The position numbers and the translations under genes were made by a program. DNA of 47,263 nucleotides. It comes from Cyanobacteriota bacterium (GTDB taxonomy: Bacteria; Cyanobacteriota; Cyanobacteriia; Cyanobacteriales; Microcoleaceae). Of the stretch, positions 8,698 through 17,366 are shown in pieces (positions within the stretch are counted from its first letter, which is position 1; every line of letters begins with the position of its first letter). The notes beneath the pieces are model-generated. The model saw only the letters and a list, made by a program, of their open reading frames with translations, made no database searches and was not told where the DNA came from. Location: assembly GCA_025362325.1 (NCBI GenBank), contig JANYGO010000286.1:1-47263 (forward strand), read 5' to 3'.

Positions 8698-8716
8698 TCA
8701 CCCGTGCGTAAGTCCT
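8681..8716. repeat. Dispersed repeat forming the end of the ADP-ribosylglycohydrolase gene
   Basis: The block with CGGTTTCT, CACCCGTGCGT and AGTCCTA recurs at 32543-32580 with only a few differences. The TGA stop of the glycohydrolase (complement of 8698-8700) and its last five or six codons (VGLTHG) lie inside it. Confidence 0.65.
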
Positions 8717-9630
8717 ACAGTCAACAGTTGTTCGGCAAAAGATGCAATTAAAGAGCTATATGCCAATTGCGATATCCATTTTTCTGGTATCGCAGATTCG
8801 CCGTAAAAAGCTCCCGCCAACTGTCCGTAAACCGCACCAATTGTATCCGCATCGTCGCCCAAATTCACAGCCAATAAACACCCTTCGGCAAAAGACGAAC
8901 TGTTATAAAACGCCCAAAGTGCTGCCTCCAAAGACTTAACCACGTAACCAGTACCCTTAATTTCAGGAGGTTGTCGCCGTTTAAAAGAACCCGCTGCAAT
9001 TTCATCAATTTCTGCCACCAGGGGGTGCGCGGCCCAATATTCCGCGATCGGACAATATCTTTCCGACAGCAACTCTTCTTTACTAACTCCATTGACAGCC
9101 CCCGCAATTAAAGTACCAAAATAGCGGCAAGCATCCACACAAGTAGCAGCACCGTGAGTAGTTCGAGAACTTTCTCCAGATTTTTCTATGACTTCTAAAG
9201 GATTGTTCGCATAAAATAAAGGTATGGGAGCCAAACGCATAATCGAACCATTGCCAGCAGTCTGAGCATCGGTAAAACCGCAGTAAGGTTTTCTTGTATC
9301 TTCAAACTTCCAAAGTGCTTGTTGCACCGTATTGCCAATATCAAAACATTCACCAGTGCTGCTCAAATGTCCGTCTCGCAGCCACTTGAGATAAGTTTCT
9401 AATTGATGGACTGGATCGAAATCTTTTTTCTCAATCAAACTTTCAGCTAAACAAAGTGCCATCGAAGTATCGTCTGTCCACTGTCCCGCTTGCAGTCGAA
9501 ACGGGCCGCCACCAACCATATCTTTAATCGGCTCAAACGTTCCGGGGCGACAAAACTCTAAAGTTGTTCCCAAAGCGTCGCCAACTGCTAAACCGATCAG
9601 ACTGCCACGATAACGTTCTATTTGCTGCAT
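8698..9630 (-). CDS. ADP-ribosylglycohydrolase family protein (DraG/ARH-like)
   Basis: A 310-residue protein of COG1397. Metal-binding signatures are visible: [14 protein letters not shown] at the N-terminus, [17 protein letters not shown] (two Asp plus Thr that bind one divalent metal) and [20 protein letters not shown] near the C-terminus (DDADT binds the second metal). Family members remove ADP-ribose from proteins or small molecules; DraG reactivates nitrogenase reductase, but nothing here ties this copy to nitrogenase. The ATG at 9630 gives the usual start ([21 protein letters not shown]). The C-terminal residues come from a dispersed repeat, so the native tail may be slightly altered. 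No operon partner. Confidence 0.9.
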   Translation of the reverse strand: MQQIERYRGSLIGLAVGDALGTTLEFCRPGTFEPIKDMVGGGPFRLQAGQWTDDTSMALCLAESLIEKKDFDPVHQLETYLKWLRDGHLSSTGECFDIGNTVQQALWKFEDTRKPYCGFTDAQTAGNGSIMRLAPIPLFYANNPLEVIEKSGESSRTTHGAATCVDACRYFGTLIAGAVNGVSKEELLSERYCPIAEYWAAHPLVAEIDEIAAGSFKRRQPPEIKGTGYVVKSLEAALWAFYNSSSFAEGCLLAVNLGDDADTIGAVYGQLAGAFYGESAIPEKWISQLAYSSLIASFAEQLLTVGLTHG

Positions 9631-10046
9631 CGTAATTGTAAATTAATAATTAGAGAACTTAATAAAAAAGTGGTTTCACCATAAGAAATTGGTTTAAAGC
9701 CGGAACCCTGATCGGGAGAAATTAAAATCAGACGATTCATTACTCCAATCCTCTTCCTTATGATTGTCAACTGTCAACTGTCAACTGTCAACTGTCAACT
9801 GAATTGCTACTTATAGTGGTAAAATATGCAGTTTACGCCTACTTTATTCCGCTCTTGATTCTCTTTCTCTGTGCGATCTGCGCCCTCTGCGGTGAATCAA
9901 AAAAATCTTGTTAAAAAATGAAATAGAATTGCCATACCTGCGGTTGAAAATAAAAAAACCAGAGTTTTCGCCCCACAGGCTGAGGCAAAAGACGACTCAA
10001 GCTAATATTGATGTTAACCTGTCCCTACCCGAGATCAAGCCGTCCC
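9631..10046. other. Divergent spacer between the glycohydrolase and minC genes
   Basis: Contains five GTCAACT heptamers (9766-9800). A 73-codon frame at 9908-10129 overlaps minC and has no recognisable product. The short block CTCTGTGCGATCTGCGCCCT (about 9869) resembles a common cyanobacterial intergenic repeat. No clear promoter boxes. Confidence 0.5.
9766..9800. repeat. Heptamer tandem repeat (GTCAACT x5)
   Basis: Five perfect seven-base units upstream of minC, the same heptamer as at 4794-4814. Confidence 0.9.
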
Positions 10047-10844
10047 ATGACACCCGATGCCTCCGCAGCCGCTGCTGCCGCCCCTCAATCCACACCCGAA
10101 ATCAGCTTAGAGCTGCAAGTCCGACTTAAGACAGAAGACGGAAACCTACTGTTGCTGCTTCCTCCAGAAACCAACACCGAAGCCGCAACTGGTGCGGCAT
10201 CGACTTGGAGTGAACTTTGGCAACAGCTAAAAGTCAGGCTGAATGCTGGAGAACGGTTTTGGCAGCCGAATGCAGAAGTACAATTGATGGGGAACGATCG
10301 ACTTTTAGATATCCGCCAACTGCAAGAAATCGCCGATGCCCTATCGGAAGTGGAACTGCAACTCAAACGAGTCTACACCAGCCGCCGCCAAACCGCCGTT
10401 GCCGCAGCTACTGCCGGCTATTGTGTAGAACAGCAGCCTCCGGTTTCTTCTCTGAGTAAAGCGGCGGCCGAAAAACCGCAATCGCTGGCGGAACCTTTAT
10501 ATTTGCAGATGACAGTGCGATCGGGCGTAGAAATTCGCCATCCAGGGACGATCGTACTTTTGGGAGATGTAAATCCCGGCGGCTCAGTCATCGCCGGAGG
10601 GGATATCCTAGTTTGGGGGCGTTTGCGGGGCGTAGTGCACGCCGGTGCCGGCGGCAATACCAAAAGCGTGATTATGACCTTGCAGATGGAACCGATGGTG
10701 ATTAGGATTGCTAAGTATGTTGCTAGAGGCCCTGAAACCTCACCCGCTCAGTTTTTCCCGGAAGTCGCCTATGTGACGCCTCAAGGGATTCGGATCGGTA
10801 GAGCCTCGGATTTTGACAAATCACAGTTAATTGGGGGTGATTAG
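10047..10844 (+). CDS. minC: Septum site-determining protein MinC
   Basis: An inhibitor of FtsZ polymerisation that, with MinD, blocks division away from midcell. The C-terminal half has the MinC beta-helix signature: VRSGVEIRHPGTIVLLGDVNPG, SVIAGGDILVWGRLRGVVHAG, then IVIRIA-type sequence ending PEVAYVTPQGIRI. The N-terminal half (~20-120) is the divergent FtsZ-binding domain. I place the start at ATG 10047 (MTPDASAAAA); an in-frame ATG at 10011 or TTG at 10008 would add 12-13 residues. It is first in the minC-minD-minE order, but 367 bases of heptamer repeats separate it from minD. Confidence 0.93.
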   Translation: MTPDASAAAAAAPQSTPEISLELQVRLKTEDGNLLLLLPPETNTEAATGAASTWSELWQQLKVRLNAGERFWQPNAEVQLMGNDRLLDIRQLQEIADALSEVELQLKRVYTSRRQTAVAAATAGYCVEQQPPVSSLSKAAAEKPQSLAEPLYLQMTVRSGVEIRHPGTIVLLGDVNPGGSVIAGGDILVWGRLRGVVHAGAGGNTKSVIMTLQMEPMVIRIAKYVARGPETSPAQFFPEVAYVTPQGIRIGRASDFDKSQLIGGD

Positions 10845-11211
10845 TTATTAGTTATTGGTTATTGGTTATTGGTTATTGGTTATTGGTTATTGGTTATTGG
10901 TTATTGGTTATTGGTTACGAATTCCCAATTTCCAATTCTTAATTTCCAATAACAACTAACAACTAACAAATAACAAATAAAGACTAGCAAATAATACCAA
11001 ATCCCTAAAATAGCGCTACATATCTACCCCCCCCAGCCCCCCTTATTAAGGGGGGAGTCAAACTTTCGGTAGCAGCATAAATTTATGGAATTGGTATGAC
11101 AAATAACAAATAACAAATAACAACTAACAACTAACAACTAACAACTAACAACTAACAACTGACAACTGACAACTGACAACTGACAACTGACTAATAAATC
11201 TAAAATCGCTT
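10845..11211. repeat. minC-minD spacer filled with heptamer arrays
   Basis: No gene. 10846-10917 is an array of about nine GGTTATT units. 10950-10985 and 11099-11190 are arrays of AACAACT/AACAAAT/GACAACT heptamers, some 13 units in the second array. Between them 11037-11056 carries the palindrome CCCCCCTTATTAAGGGGGG. The second array stops about 20 bases before the minD ATG, and no ribosome-binding site is obvious there. Confidence 0.85.
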
Positions 11212-12018
11212 ATGGCTCGCATTATTGTTGTTACATCAGGGAAAGGCGGAGTGGGAAAAACCACATCCACAGCCAATCTCGGCATGGCTTTAGCTAAGCG
11301 GGGGCGCAATGTTGCCGTCATTGATGCCGATTTCGGTCTCAGAAATTTAGACTTGCTGCTGGGCTTAGAAAACCGCATTGTTTACACGGCATTAGAAGTT
11401 CTCGCCGGAGAGTGCCGGTTAGAGCAAGCTTTGGTGAAAGACAAGCGGCAGCCGCGTTTGGTGCTGTTGCCGGCTGCCCAAACTCGGATGAAGGATGCCA
11501 TCAGCGCTGAGCAAATGAAGCAGCTTGTGGGGATGTTGGGAGCCAAATACGACTATATTTTGATCGACTCTCCGGCTGGAATTGAGCAGGGTTTTCAAAA
11601 TGCGATCGCCCCGGCGCAAGAAGGCATCATTGTCACCACTCCAGAAATCGCTGCTGTCCGCGATGCCGATCGAGTCATCGGCCTGCTGGAAGCCAACAAC
11701 GTCAAGAAAATCCAGCTAATTGTCAACCGGATCAGACCTGCAATGGTGCTGGCAAATGATATGATGTCGGTGCAAGACGTGCGGGAAATCCTCGCCATTC
11801 CGCTGTTAGGCGTCGTTCCCGACGACGAGCGCGTCATCGTTTCCACCAACCGAGGCGAACCATTAGTATTGTCGGAAACGGCCTCTTTAGCTGGAACTGC
11901 CTTCGACAATATTGCCCGCCGCTTAGAAGGCGAAAAGGTTGAATTTTTAGATCTCAATCCCCGTCGAGAAAACTTTTTCACTCGCCTCCGCAAGTTCTTA
12001 AATACTAAAATTATGTGA
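11212..12018 (+). CDS. minD: Septum site-determining protein MinD
   Basis: A 268-residue ParA/MinD ATPase with the deviant Walker A GKGGVGKTT at residues 10-18, with Lys early in the loop as in the family. It also has VIDADFGLRNLDLLLGLE, DYILIDSPAGIEQGF and a C-terminal basic amphipathic helix (FFTRLRKFLNTKIM), the membrane-targeting sequence. It binds the membrane in the ATP form, recruits MinC and is released by MinE. Start ATG 11212 matches the family (MARIIVVTSGKGG). It is followed 246 bases later by minE. The leader is made of heptamer repeats. Confidence 0.97.
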   Translation: MARIIVVTSGKGGVGKTTSTANLGMALAKRGRNVAVIDADFGLRNLDLLLGLENRIVYTALEVLAGECRLEQALVKDKRQPRLVLLPAAQTRMKDAISAEQMKQLVGMLGAKYDYILIDSPAGIEQGFQNAIAPAQEGIIVTTPEIAAVRDADRVIGLLEANNVKKIQLIVNRIRPAMVLANDMMSVQDVREILAIPLLGVVPDDERVIVSTNRGEPLVLSETASLAGTAFDNIARRLEGEKVEFLDLNPRRENFFTRLRKFLNTKIM

Positions 12019-12264
12019 TGTGCTGCAATATTGGCGATCGACCTCAAACAGCAGCCACCGCACCAAAAAAATCACTTGAAAGTTTTCCCAAGTGATACCA
12101 GTTCCCCAAAAGCATCAAACTGCTGCCCCCTACTCCAACCCAGACGGGAATAAGTCATTCCCCAATCTAAAATCTCAAACTTGTATTGAGCGAAGCCGAA
12201 GTATCTAAAATCTAAAATCGACTGACTTTTTCTATGCCCAACCCTTGACAAACCCGCTCTACCC

Positions 12265-12648
12265 ATGCTAAACACACTTCTCGAACGACTTTTCCCGCGC
12301 ACCCCTGACAACAGCCGCGACGATGTAAAACGTCGCCTAAAATTGGTTCTAGCCCACGATCGCTCAGAGCTCAGCCCCGAAATGGTTGAGTCGATGCGCC
12401 GAGAAATTCTAGAGGTGGTGTCTCGCTATGTGGAAATCGATACTACTGAGTCGGAGTTTGCGCTCGCTAGCGATCAGCGGGCGACAGCACTGATTGCAAA
12501 TCTCCCGATCCGGCGAGTCAGGCTCGAACATCCACCGGAGAATTTGCCCTATAAATTGCCCGATAAATTGCCAGAGAATAGACCTGAAAAGGTTGCTGAG
12601 TATGTACCGGAGTATGTAGTCGAAACTCTCCCCGACACTACGGATTAA
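12265..12648 (+). CDS. minE: Cell division topological specificity factor MinE
   Basis: A 127-residue MinE that stimulates MinD ATPase. The N-terminal amphipathic segment (LLERLFPR), the MinD-binding helix ([20 protein letters not shown]) and the dimerisation part ([13 protein letters not shown]) are clear. The protein is longer than the roughly 90-100 residues I expect. The extra C-terminal ~40 residues are Pro/Glu-rich with imperfect repeats ([16 protein letters not shown], then [13 protein letters not shown]). No function is known for such a tail. It sits 246 bases after minD. Confidence 0.93.
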   Translation: MLNTLLERLFPRTPDNSRDDVKRRLKLVLAHDRSELSPEMVESMRREILEVVSRYVEIDTTESEFALASDQRATALIANLPIRRVRLEHPPENLPYKLPDKLPENRPEKVAEYVPEYVVETLPDTTD

Positions 12649-12860
12649 CCGGGGAGCATCTGCGGCTTTGTCAAAATATTTTTTTTGTGGGAATGCGAGC
12701 CTTTACTAGGCGCACAACAGCGCGACAAAAACAAAACTCAGATGCTCTATCAAGAACTACGATCGTTTTTATCAAAAATTTTTCAAGCTCAAAACAAATC
12801 ACCGGATTAACGATCGCTCTACGATTCCTATCGTGTCCGCTCGATTACTATAACAAAAAC

Positions 12861-12920
12861 GGTTCGTAGTGCGGACTTTAGTCCGCTTTATATTGCGGAC
12901 TGAAGTCCGCACTACCAACC
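12861..12920. repeat. Palindromic MITE-like core, copy 3
   Basis: The arms GGTTCGTAGTGCGGACT and AGTCCGCACTACCAACC pair around GTCCGCTTTATATTGCGGAC-like sequence. It lacks the GATATCATG ends seen in copies 1, 5 and 7. Confidence 0.8.
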
Positions 12921-12991
12921 AATCGCGAGATCGGTCAATCGATCGCTCTACGATTCCTATCCTGTCCGCTCGATTAAACGCACGCGCTCTT

Positions 12992-13050
12992 GGCTTGTAG
13001 TGCGGACTGAAGTCCGCTCTTATTGCGGACTTCAGTCCGCACTACGAACC
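12992..13050. repeat. Palindromic MITE-like core, copy 4
   Basis: The arms GGCTTGTAGTGCGGACTGA and TCAGTCCGCACTACGAACC pair. It is part of a local duplication with copy 3. Confidence 0.8.
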
Positions 13051-13107
13051 TTATTTACTGCGGCTAATCAACCGGAAACTATATCTCTTGTGGTTCATTT
13101 TCCTGCT

Positions 13108-15720
13108 TCAAAACGCTCTCACCAAAATCACATTGCAGTTGCTTTGACGAGAAATCAGGGCTGGAATATTTCCCTGTTTCATCTGTTGCAACAATCCCTC
13201 TCGACTCGCACCCAAAACAATCACATCGCTTCCATCCTGTTTGGCATAACTCAATACTGCCGCCGACACAGAATCAGCACATACAGAAGTCGTCAAGATA
13301 GAGGCATTCACTTGGGGCTTGAGAAACTCAGCGGCAGCTTTCAAGATTTCCTCGGTTGGTTCAAAATCAGCACGATCAGCTTGGCGCTCCTCTGAAGCAT
13401 CGTACACATGAAATAATCTGACTTGTGCGGTTTTGCTCATACAAATCAATCCAGGTAGCAACCGAACTGCTTGCTGGGCATTGGGGCCGCCTGCCATTGG
13501 TACCAACCACCGCTCGAATATTGCTCGATCGGTTAACTTCACCAACACTACTTCACAAACAGCCTGTCGAATCATAGTATCGACAACTCGACTAAAAACC
13601 CGCCCCGGTGTTTTAGTGCTGCCTTTCCACCCCATGAAGACGAGATCGATATGTCGCTCTTCGATCGTTTCGAGAATGGCACTTGACAAATCATGCGCCA
13701 CTAAAATCTGGGTATGGATCGGAACTTGCCACGCTTGACACAGACGGATTGCCTGCTTTAGTAGCTTTTGACACTCCGCCGTTTTTACTGGAGTTTCTGC
13801 AAGCACCTCATGTCTTGGCACAACAATCACCTGCAAACATTCAATTTCATAGTTGCGATCGCGAGCAATTGCCACTGCCATTTCTAACAGCGTCAGGGAT
13901 GTTTTTGGATTGCTCAACGGCACGAGGATGCGCCCTTGTCCCGTTTCTGGCGATTTGGTTTGGTGAATTATCCGAGCTCGTTCTACCTTGGGTTGAGCGA
14001 GACTTTCGTTGTTGAGATAAGCTGCTTCAACGCGAATAATATCGCTGCGGGTAATAATACCCACCAATCGCCGTCCTTCTACGACTGGTAAGCTATGGAG
14101 ATTGTGTCGATCGAGCAAATGCAGCACATAGGCAAGGGTATCTTCTTGGTTAATGCGAACGGGCTCTGGTGTCATCAGATCGCTGACAAGATTATCACCA
14201 TTCAATCCTCGTGCAGAAAAGTTGGCAATATCCTTTTGAGTTACAATGCCGACAAGCTTGCCGCTTTCTACCACCGGAAACGTGCGGTGGGAAGACTGAG
14301 AAAACGCCTGTAACGCTTCTTCCAGCCGAATTAAACTAGAAAGCGTTTCTACTTTCGGCTGCATCACATTCAATGCAGTTAGATCTGTCCAAGGATCTTG
14401 AGCGCTCGTTTCTTTCGTCAGGTGAATGCCTTTAAAGGCGAGCAAGCGATCGTAAAGCGAACCCTCATCAAGCAATTCTGCAATTAGGTAAGAAGTCACA
14501 GATACGATCATCAGCGGCAACACTAAATTAAAGTCAGTCGTCATCTCAAACACTAGGATTACCGCAGTAATCGGAGTGCGAGCAACCGCACAGAAAAATG
14601 CCGCCATCCCCACCCGTGCATAAGTGGTTGCCAGACTTAAACCCAAAACTTGATGTTCTCCGACTCCTACGAGGTATCCTAACGCTGCACCGAGTACCAT
14701 GCTGGGAATCAGCAACCCGCCCGGTGCGCCAGAACCGTAGGTGACGACGATCAGAAAAAAGTGGATGCAAAAGACGATCGCCACGAGTTGCCAGTCTGCA
14801 TTTCCGGTTAATAGCAGTTCTTTGAGTCCGGCATTGTCTCGAAATATATCTGGTAAGGCAGCGAATGCAATTCCCGTAATCAGCCCAGCAAATCCGATTC
14901 GCCAAGGTAAGCCGACATGGAAAAAGCGGCGGTACAACGTCAAACTTGTCAGGATTGAGCGATTGAACAGCACGCCAAGTCCGCCTGCTAGGATTCCCAG
15001 CAGCAGGTAAAAGGGAATCTCAGAAGCAGAAAAGCTGGTATTAAAGACAACAAGATGCAAGTCTAAATCGAGATTGTGCGAACCACTGATCCGAGCGACA
15101 ACTGACCCGATGAAGGAAGCCAGGATCGCGGTTCCCAAGGTGATTCCAGACACGTCTTGCAACAGTTCTTCGACCACAAATAAAACACCTGCGATCGGCG
15201 CGTTAAAGGCGGCTGCAAGTCCCGCTCCGGCTCCGGCTGCGAGGATCTGACGGCGATGATCGGGTGAAGTTGGAAACCATCGACTCAGTTGACTCGCTAA
15301 CGCTGCCCCAATCTGTACCGTCGGACCTTCTCGTCCGAGGGGTATGCCGGCAGCGAGTACGAGGGTGGCGCTGACCAACTTCACTAGGGCAATTCGTAAA
15401 TTCAAAGGCATCGGAACGTTGGCGAGTACCGCCTTTACTTCGCTCATCCCGCTCCCGCTGGCGGCCGGAGCGAGACGATCGACTATGAATCCAGACAAGA
15501 ATCCGCCTAGGGCCCCTAGCAAGGGCAGGGCAATATACGCCGGGATTAAATGCGTTGCCTGCTGCCGCCAGCCGCCGAGCCAACCTACTCCTTGTGCCAA
15601 CAATAGCGCAGCCAGTCCTGACACTAGCCCAATCAGGCAGGCTTCAAAAATCGCCAATCGCTTGGGACGCAACAGTTGATGGGAAAAGCGACTCCAGATA
15701 AGTTTTCCGATGCGTATCAT
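13108..15720 (-). CDS. ClC chloride channel/transporter with CBS pair and two UspA domains
   Basis: An 870-residue fusion. Residues ~20-420 form the ClC membrane domain: GSGMSEVKAVL (GSGIP-like selectivity loop), PLGREGPTVQIGAALAS (GREGP motif), GSGAPGGLLIPSMVLGA (GxFxP-like, with Leu in place of Phe). Residues ~450-570 hold two CBS repeats (DLMTPEPVRINQEDTLAYVL and VVEGRRLVGIITRSD). From ~590 two UspA-like domains follow, the first with DLVFMGWKGS, the second ending SDVIVLGASREGLLQ. The CBS and Usp modules could bind adenine nucleotides and gate Cl-/H+ exchange; this is inference. Start ATG 15720. A small membrane-protein ORF and DUF58 lie upstream on the same strand. Confidence 0.93.
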   Translation of the reverse strand: MIRIGKLIWSRFSHQLLRPKRLAIFEACLIGLVSGLAALLLAQGVGWLGGWRQQATHLIPAYIALPLLGALGGFLSGFIVDRLAPAASGSGMSEVKAVLANVPMPLNLRIALVKLVSATLVLAAGIPLGREGPTVQIGAALASQLSRWFPTSPDHRRQILAAGAGAGLAAAFNAPIAGVLFVVEELLQDVSGITLGTAILASFIGSVVARISGSHNLDLDLHLVVFNTSFSASEIPFYLLLGILAGGLGVLFNRSILTSLTLYRRFFHVGLPWRIGFAGLITGIAFAALPDIFRDNAGLKELLLTGNADWQLVAIVFCIHFFLIVVTYGSGAPGGLLIPSMVLGAALGYLVGVGEHQVLGLSLATTYARVGMAAFFCAVARTPITAVILVFEMTTDFNLVLPLMIVSVTSYLIAELLDEGSLYDRLLAFKGIHLTKETSAQDPWTDLTALNVMQPKVETLSSLIRLEEALQAFSQSSHRTFPVVESGKLVGIVTQKDIANFSARGLNGDNLVSDLMTPEPVRINQEDTLAYVLHLLDRHNLHSLPVVEGRRLVGIITRSDIIRVEAAYLNNESLAQPKVERARIIHQTKSPETGQGRILVPLSNPKTSLTLLEMAVAIARDRNYEIECLQVIVVPRHEVLAETPVKTAECQKLLKQAIRLCQAWQVPIHTQILVAHDLSSAILETIEERHIDLVFMGWKGSTKTPGRVFSRVVDTMIRQAVCEVVLVKLTDRAIFERWLVPMAGGPNAQQAVRLLPGLICMSKTAQVRLFHVYDASEERQADRADFEPTEEILKAAAEFLKPQVNASILTTSVCADSVSAAVLSYAKQDGSDVIVLGASREGLLQQMKQGNIPALISRQSNCNVILVRAF

Positions 15721-15760
15721 TTTGCCTTTGGGGAAAGTGGAGACGTTGACGATCCTCCGG

Positions 15761-15976
15761 TTAAAGCAGCGGTTTGGGGGATGGTGGATTGAGACCCGCA
15801 GGCTGCTCGGTGGGCGATCGCCAAAGCTGTTGTGGGTGATGCCTAAACCAGTAGTCTATCGTAAGGCCACCGACGAACAACAGCAGCAATAAATATAATT
15901 CTGTTCGCCCAAAAATAAATTTTGAGCGATCGCCGGTAGAAAAATTTCTCTCTTTTTCATCAAATTCGTCTTTCAT
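15761..15976 (-). CDS. Small single-span membrane protein, unknown
   Basis: A 71-codon frame beginning ATG at 15976 with an acidic N-terminus (MKDEFDEKERNF), one hydrophobic segment (ELYLLLLLFVGGLTIDYWF) and a Pro-rich tail. It sits in the gap between the DUF58 gene and the ClC gene on the same strand, 40 bases before the ClC start, which favours translation. I do not recognise a family. Its composition resembles its neighbours and it contains no repeats. Confidence 0.45.
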   Translation of the reverse strand: MKDEFDEKERNFSTGDRSKFIFGRTELYLLLLLFVGGLTIDYWFRHHPQQLWRSPTEQPAGLNPPSPKPLL

Positions 15977-16063
15977 ATTTCTTTACACTAAATGATCGCA
16001 ACGCTCCCATTCTGAGTAAAGCGGCTCCGATCTTCATTCTTAACGATCCTAGCGTTTAAAAGT

Positions 16064-17218
16064 CTAGGAGACGCTTGCTTGTAACTGAAGTTCTAACGGT
16101 CGATCGGAGCGAATTTCTAAGCCTGGTAAATCGTGTTTTACTAATATTTTTTTGTCTTTTTCAGCAGTAGCGCTCGGCCAGAGCACCCAGCGGCTGCCTT
16201 GGGAAAGAGTGCTTAAACTGGCAGCGTTTTGAGTCAGCCAAATTATCGACAGTTTCGATCGAGAATCGATCGCCTCTTCGGCAGCATTAACCGCCGCTAA
16301 AGTTTCCAAAACTACCCGGTTCCCCGAGACGAGTCCGGTTCCGGCAGTCCAAAGTTTGACGTTTAACAGGCGCTTGCTAGCATAGAAGTAAAGAGAAGCT
16401 GCTACTGTCACGGCTCGTTCAAATTCCTCTGGTTGCCACATGGCAGCGCTGTCGAGAGCAATAATAATTTCTTGACCGCCGGCGGCAACTTCTAACTCTC
16501 TCACCCGCAGTTCTCCGTAGCGGGCGCTGGTGCGCCAGTGAATCAGGCGGGTGGGGTCTCCGTGGCGGTAAGGTCTGAGGTTGCGGGTGAGGCCTTCGGT
16601 AGCAGTTTGCGATCGACTGCGATTGTACAATTGCGGGCTGTCTTCTTGACCGATGCGATCGATCAAAGGACAAATGCTCAACGGCAAAACCTGCGGGTAA
16701 ACAACCGCCACCGCTTTCGCCGGGCGGCTGCGGCGGCACCAAAACAACCCTAAAGGCGCAGCCGTTCTCAAGTGCACCTCTTGCCAGCGATAGATACCGC
16801 GCTGCTGGACTTCTATATAGTATGTATCCCTGTATGTACTGTTAGGATTTATGACTTCGATCGGACGGACGACCGGCTCTCCCAATACAAACGGCAAGAT
16901 ATCTAGGACTTGCAACAAAGTTTTAGGTTCGGGGGCGCGATTTTCGATTTCTAGTTCGATCGTGATTCGATCGCCCGCACTCACCGGTTCGATCGGGCGG
17001 CGGCGAACTTCCAAGGAACGGAGCGACTTCGCCGGCAAAACCGCCGCTACTCCCAACAGCGCCAAAGTCCCACCGCTGAGCGCGTACAGCCACCCAGACA
17101 TTGTATTAGTTGCCGAACCAAAAAAGAACACCGTCATCCCCGAGAGCAGCCAACCCGCGTAGGCGGGGGTGACAGCGCGATTTTCGAGCCAGTCGGCAAT
17201 TTTGTGACCGATGTTCAT
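16064..17218 (-). CDS. DUF58 domain-containing protein
   Basis: A 384-residue protein. Two N-terminal hydrophobic segments (PAYAGWLLSGMTVFFFGSA and WLYALSGGTLALLGVAAVL) anchor it in the membrane. The DUF58 core motif is visible: LRPYRHGDPTRLIHWRTSARYGELRVRELE, then EIIIALDSAAMW, which looks like the first metal-site strand of a von Willebrand A-like fold. DUF58 proteins usually neighbour MoxR-type AAA ATPases and transglutaminases, neither of which is here. Role unknown. Start ATG 17218. It is divergent from pilT, with a 148-base spacer. Confidence 0.88.
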   Translation of the reverse strand: MNIGHKIADWLENRAVTPAYAGWLLSGMTVFFFGSATNTMSGWLYALSGGTLALLGVAAVLPAKSLRSLEVRRRPIEPVSAGDRITIELEIENRAPEPKTLLQVLDILPFVLGEPVVRPIEVINPNSTYRDTYYIEVQQRGIYRWQEVHLRTAAPLGLFWCRRSRPAKAVAVVYPQVLPLSICPLIDRIGQEDSPQLYNRSRSQTATEGLTRNLRPYRHGDPTRLIHWRTSARYGELRVRELEVAAGGQEIIIALDSAAMWQPEEFERAVTVAASLYFYASKRLLNVKLWTAGTGLVSGNRVVLETLAAVNAAEEAIDSRSKLSIIWLTQNAASLSTLSQGSRWVLWPSATAEKDKKILVKHDLPGLEIRSDRPLELQLQASVS

Positions 17219-17366
17219 AGGAGTTTAAATTCTTAATTGCTCGATCGCCCCATCAAGCCTAATTGTAAAATATTCTCAGCATTTAGCACCTAATTAGCAA
17301 GCGAGCGATTAAATTAGAAATCGGGCATTTTTTCGCAATAAATCTACACTGACTGGAGACCAAAAA

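Larger units (their letters stand above)
12649..13107. other. Convergent spacer with a duplicated palindrome unit
   Basis: No gene. Two ~115-base units, 12811-12920 and 12940-13050, each contain a 37-base block (one mismatch between copies) followed by a palindromic element with GTAGTGCGGACT arms. The units probably arose by segmental duplication. minE and the ClC gene converge on this spacer, so the hairpins may terminate both. Confidence 0.7.

Noticed and set aside
9908..10129. 73-codon ORF before minC
   Set aside because: Overlaps minC in another frame and has no recognisable content.
10846..11190. Possible CRISPR-like array
   Set aside because: Units are seven bases with no unique spacers; this is a short tandem repeat region.
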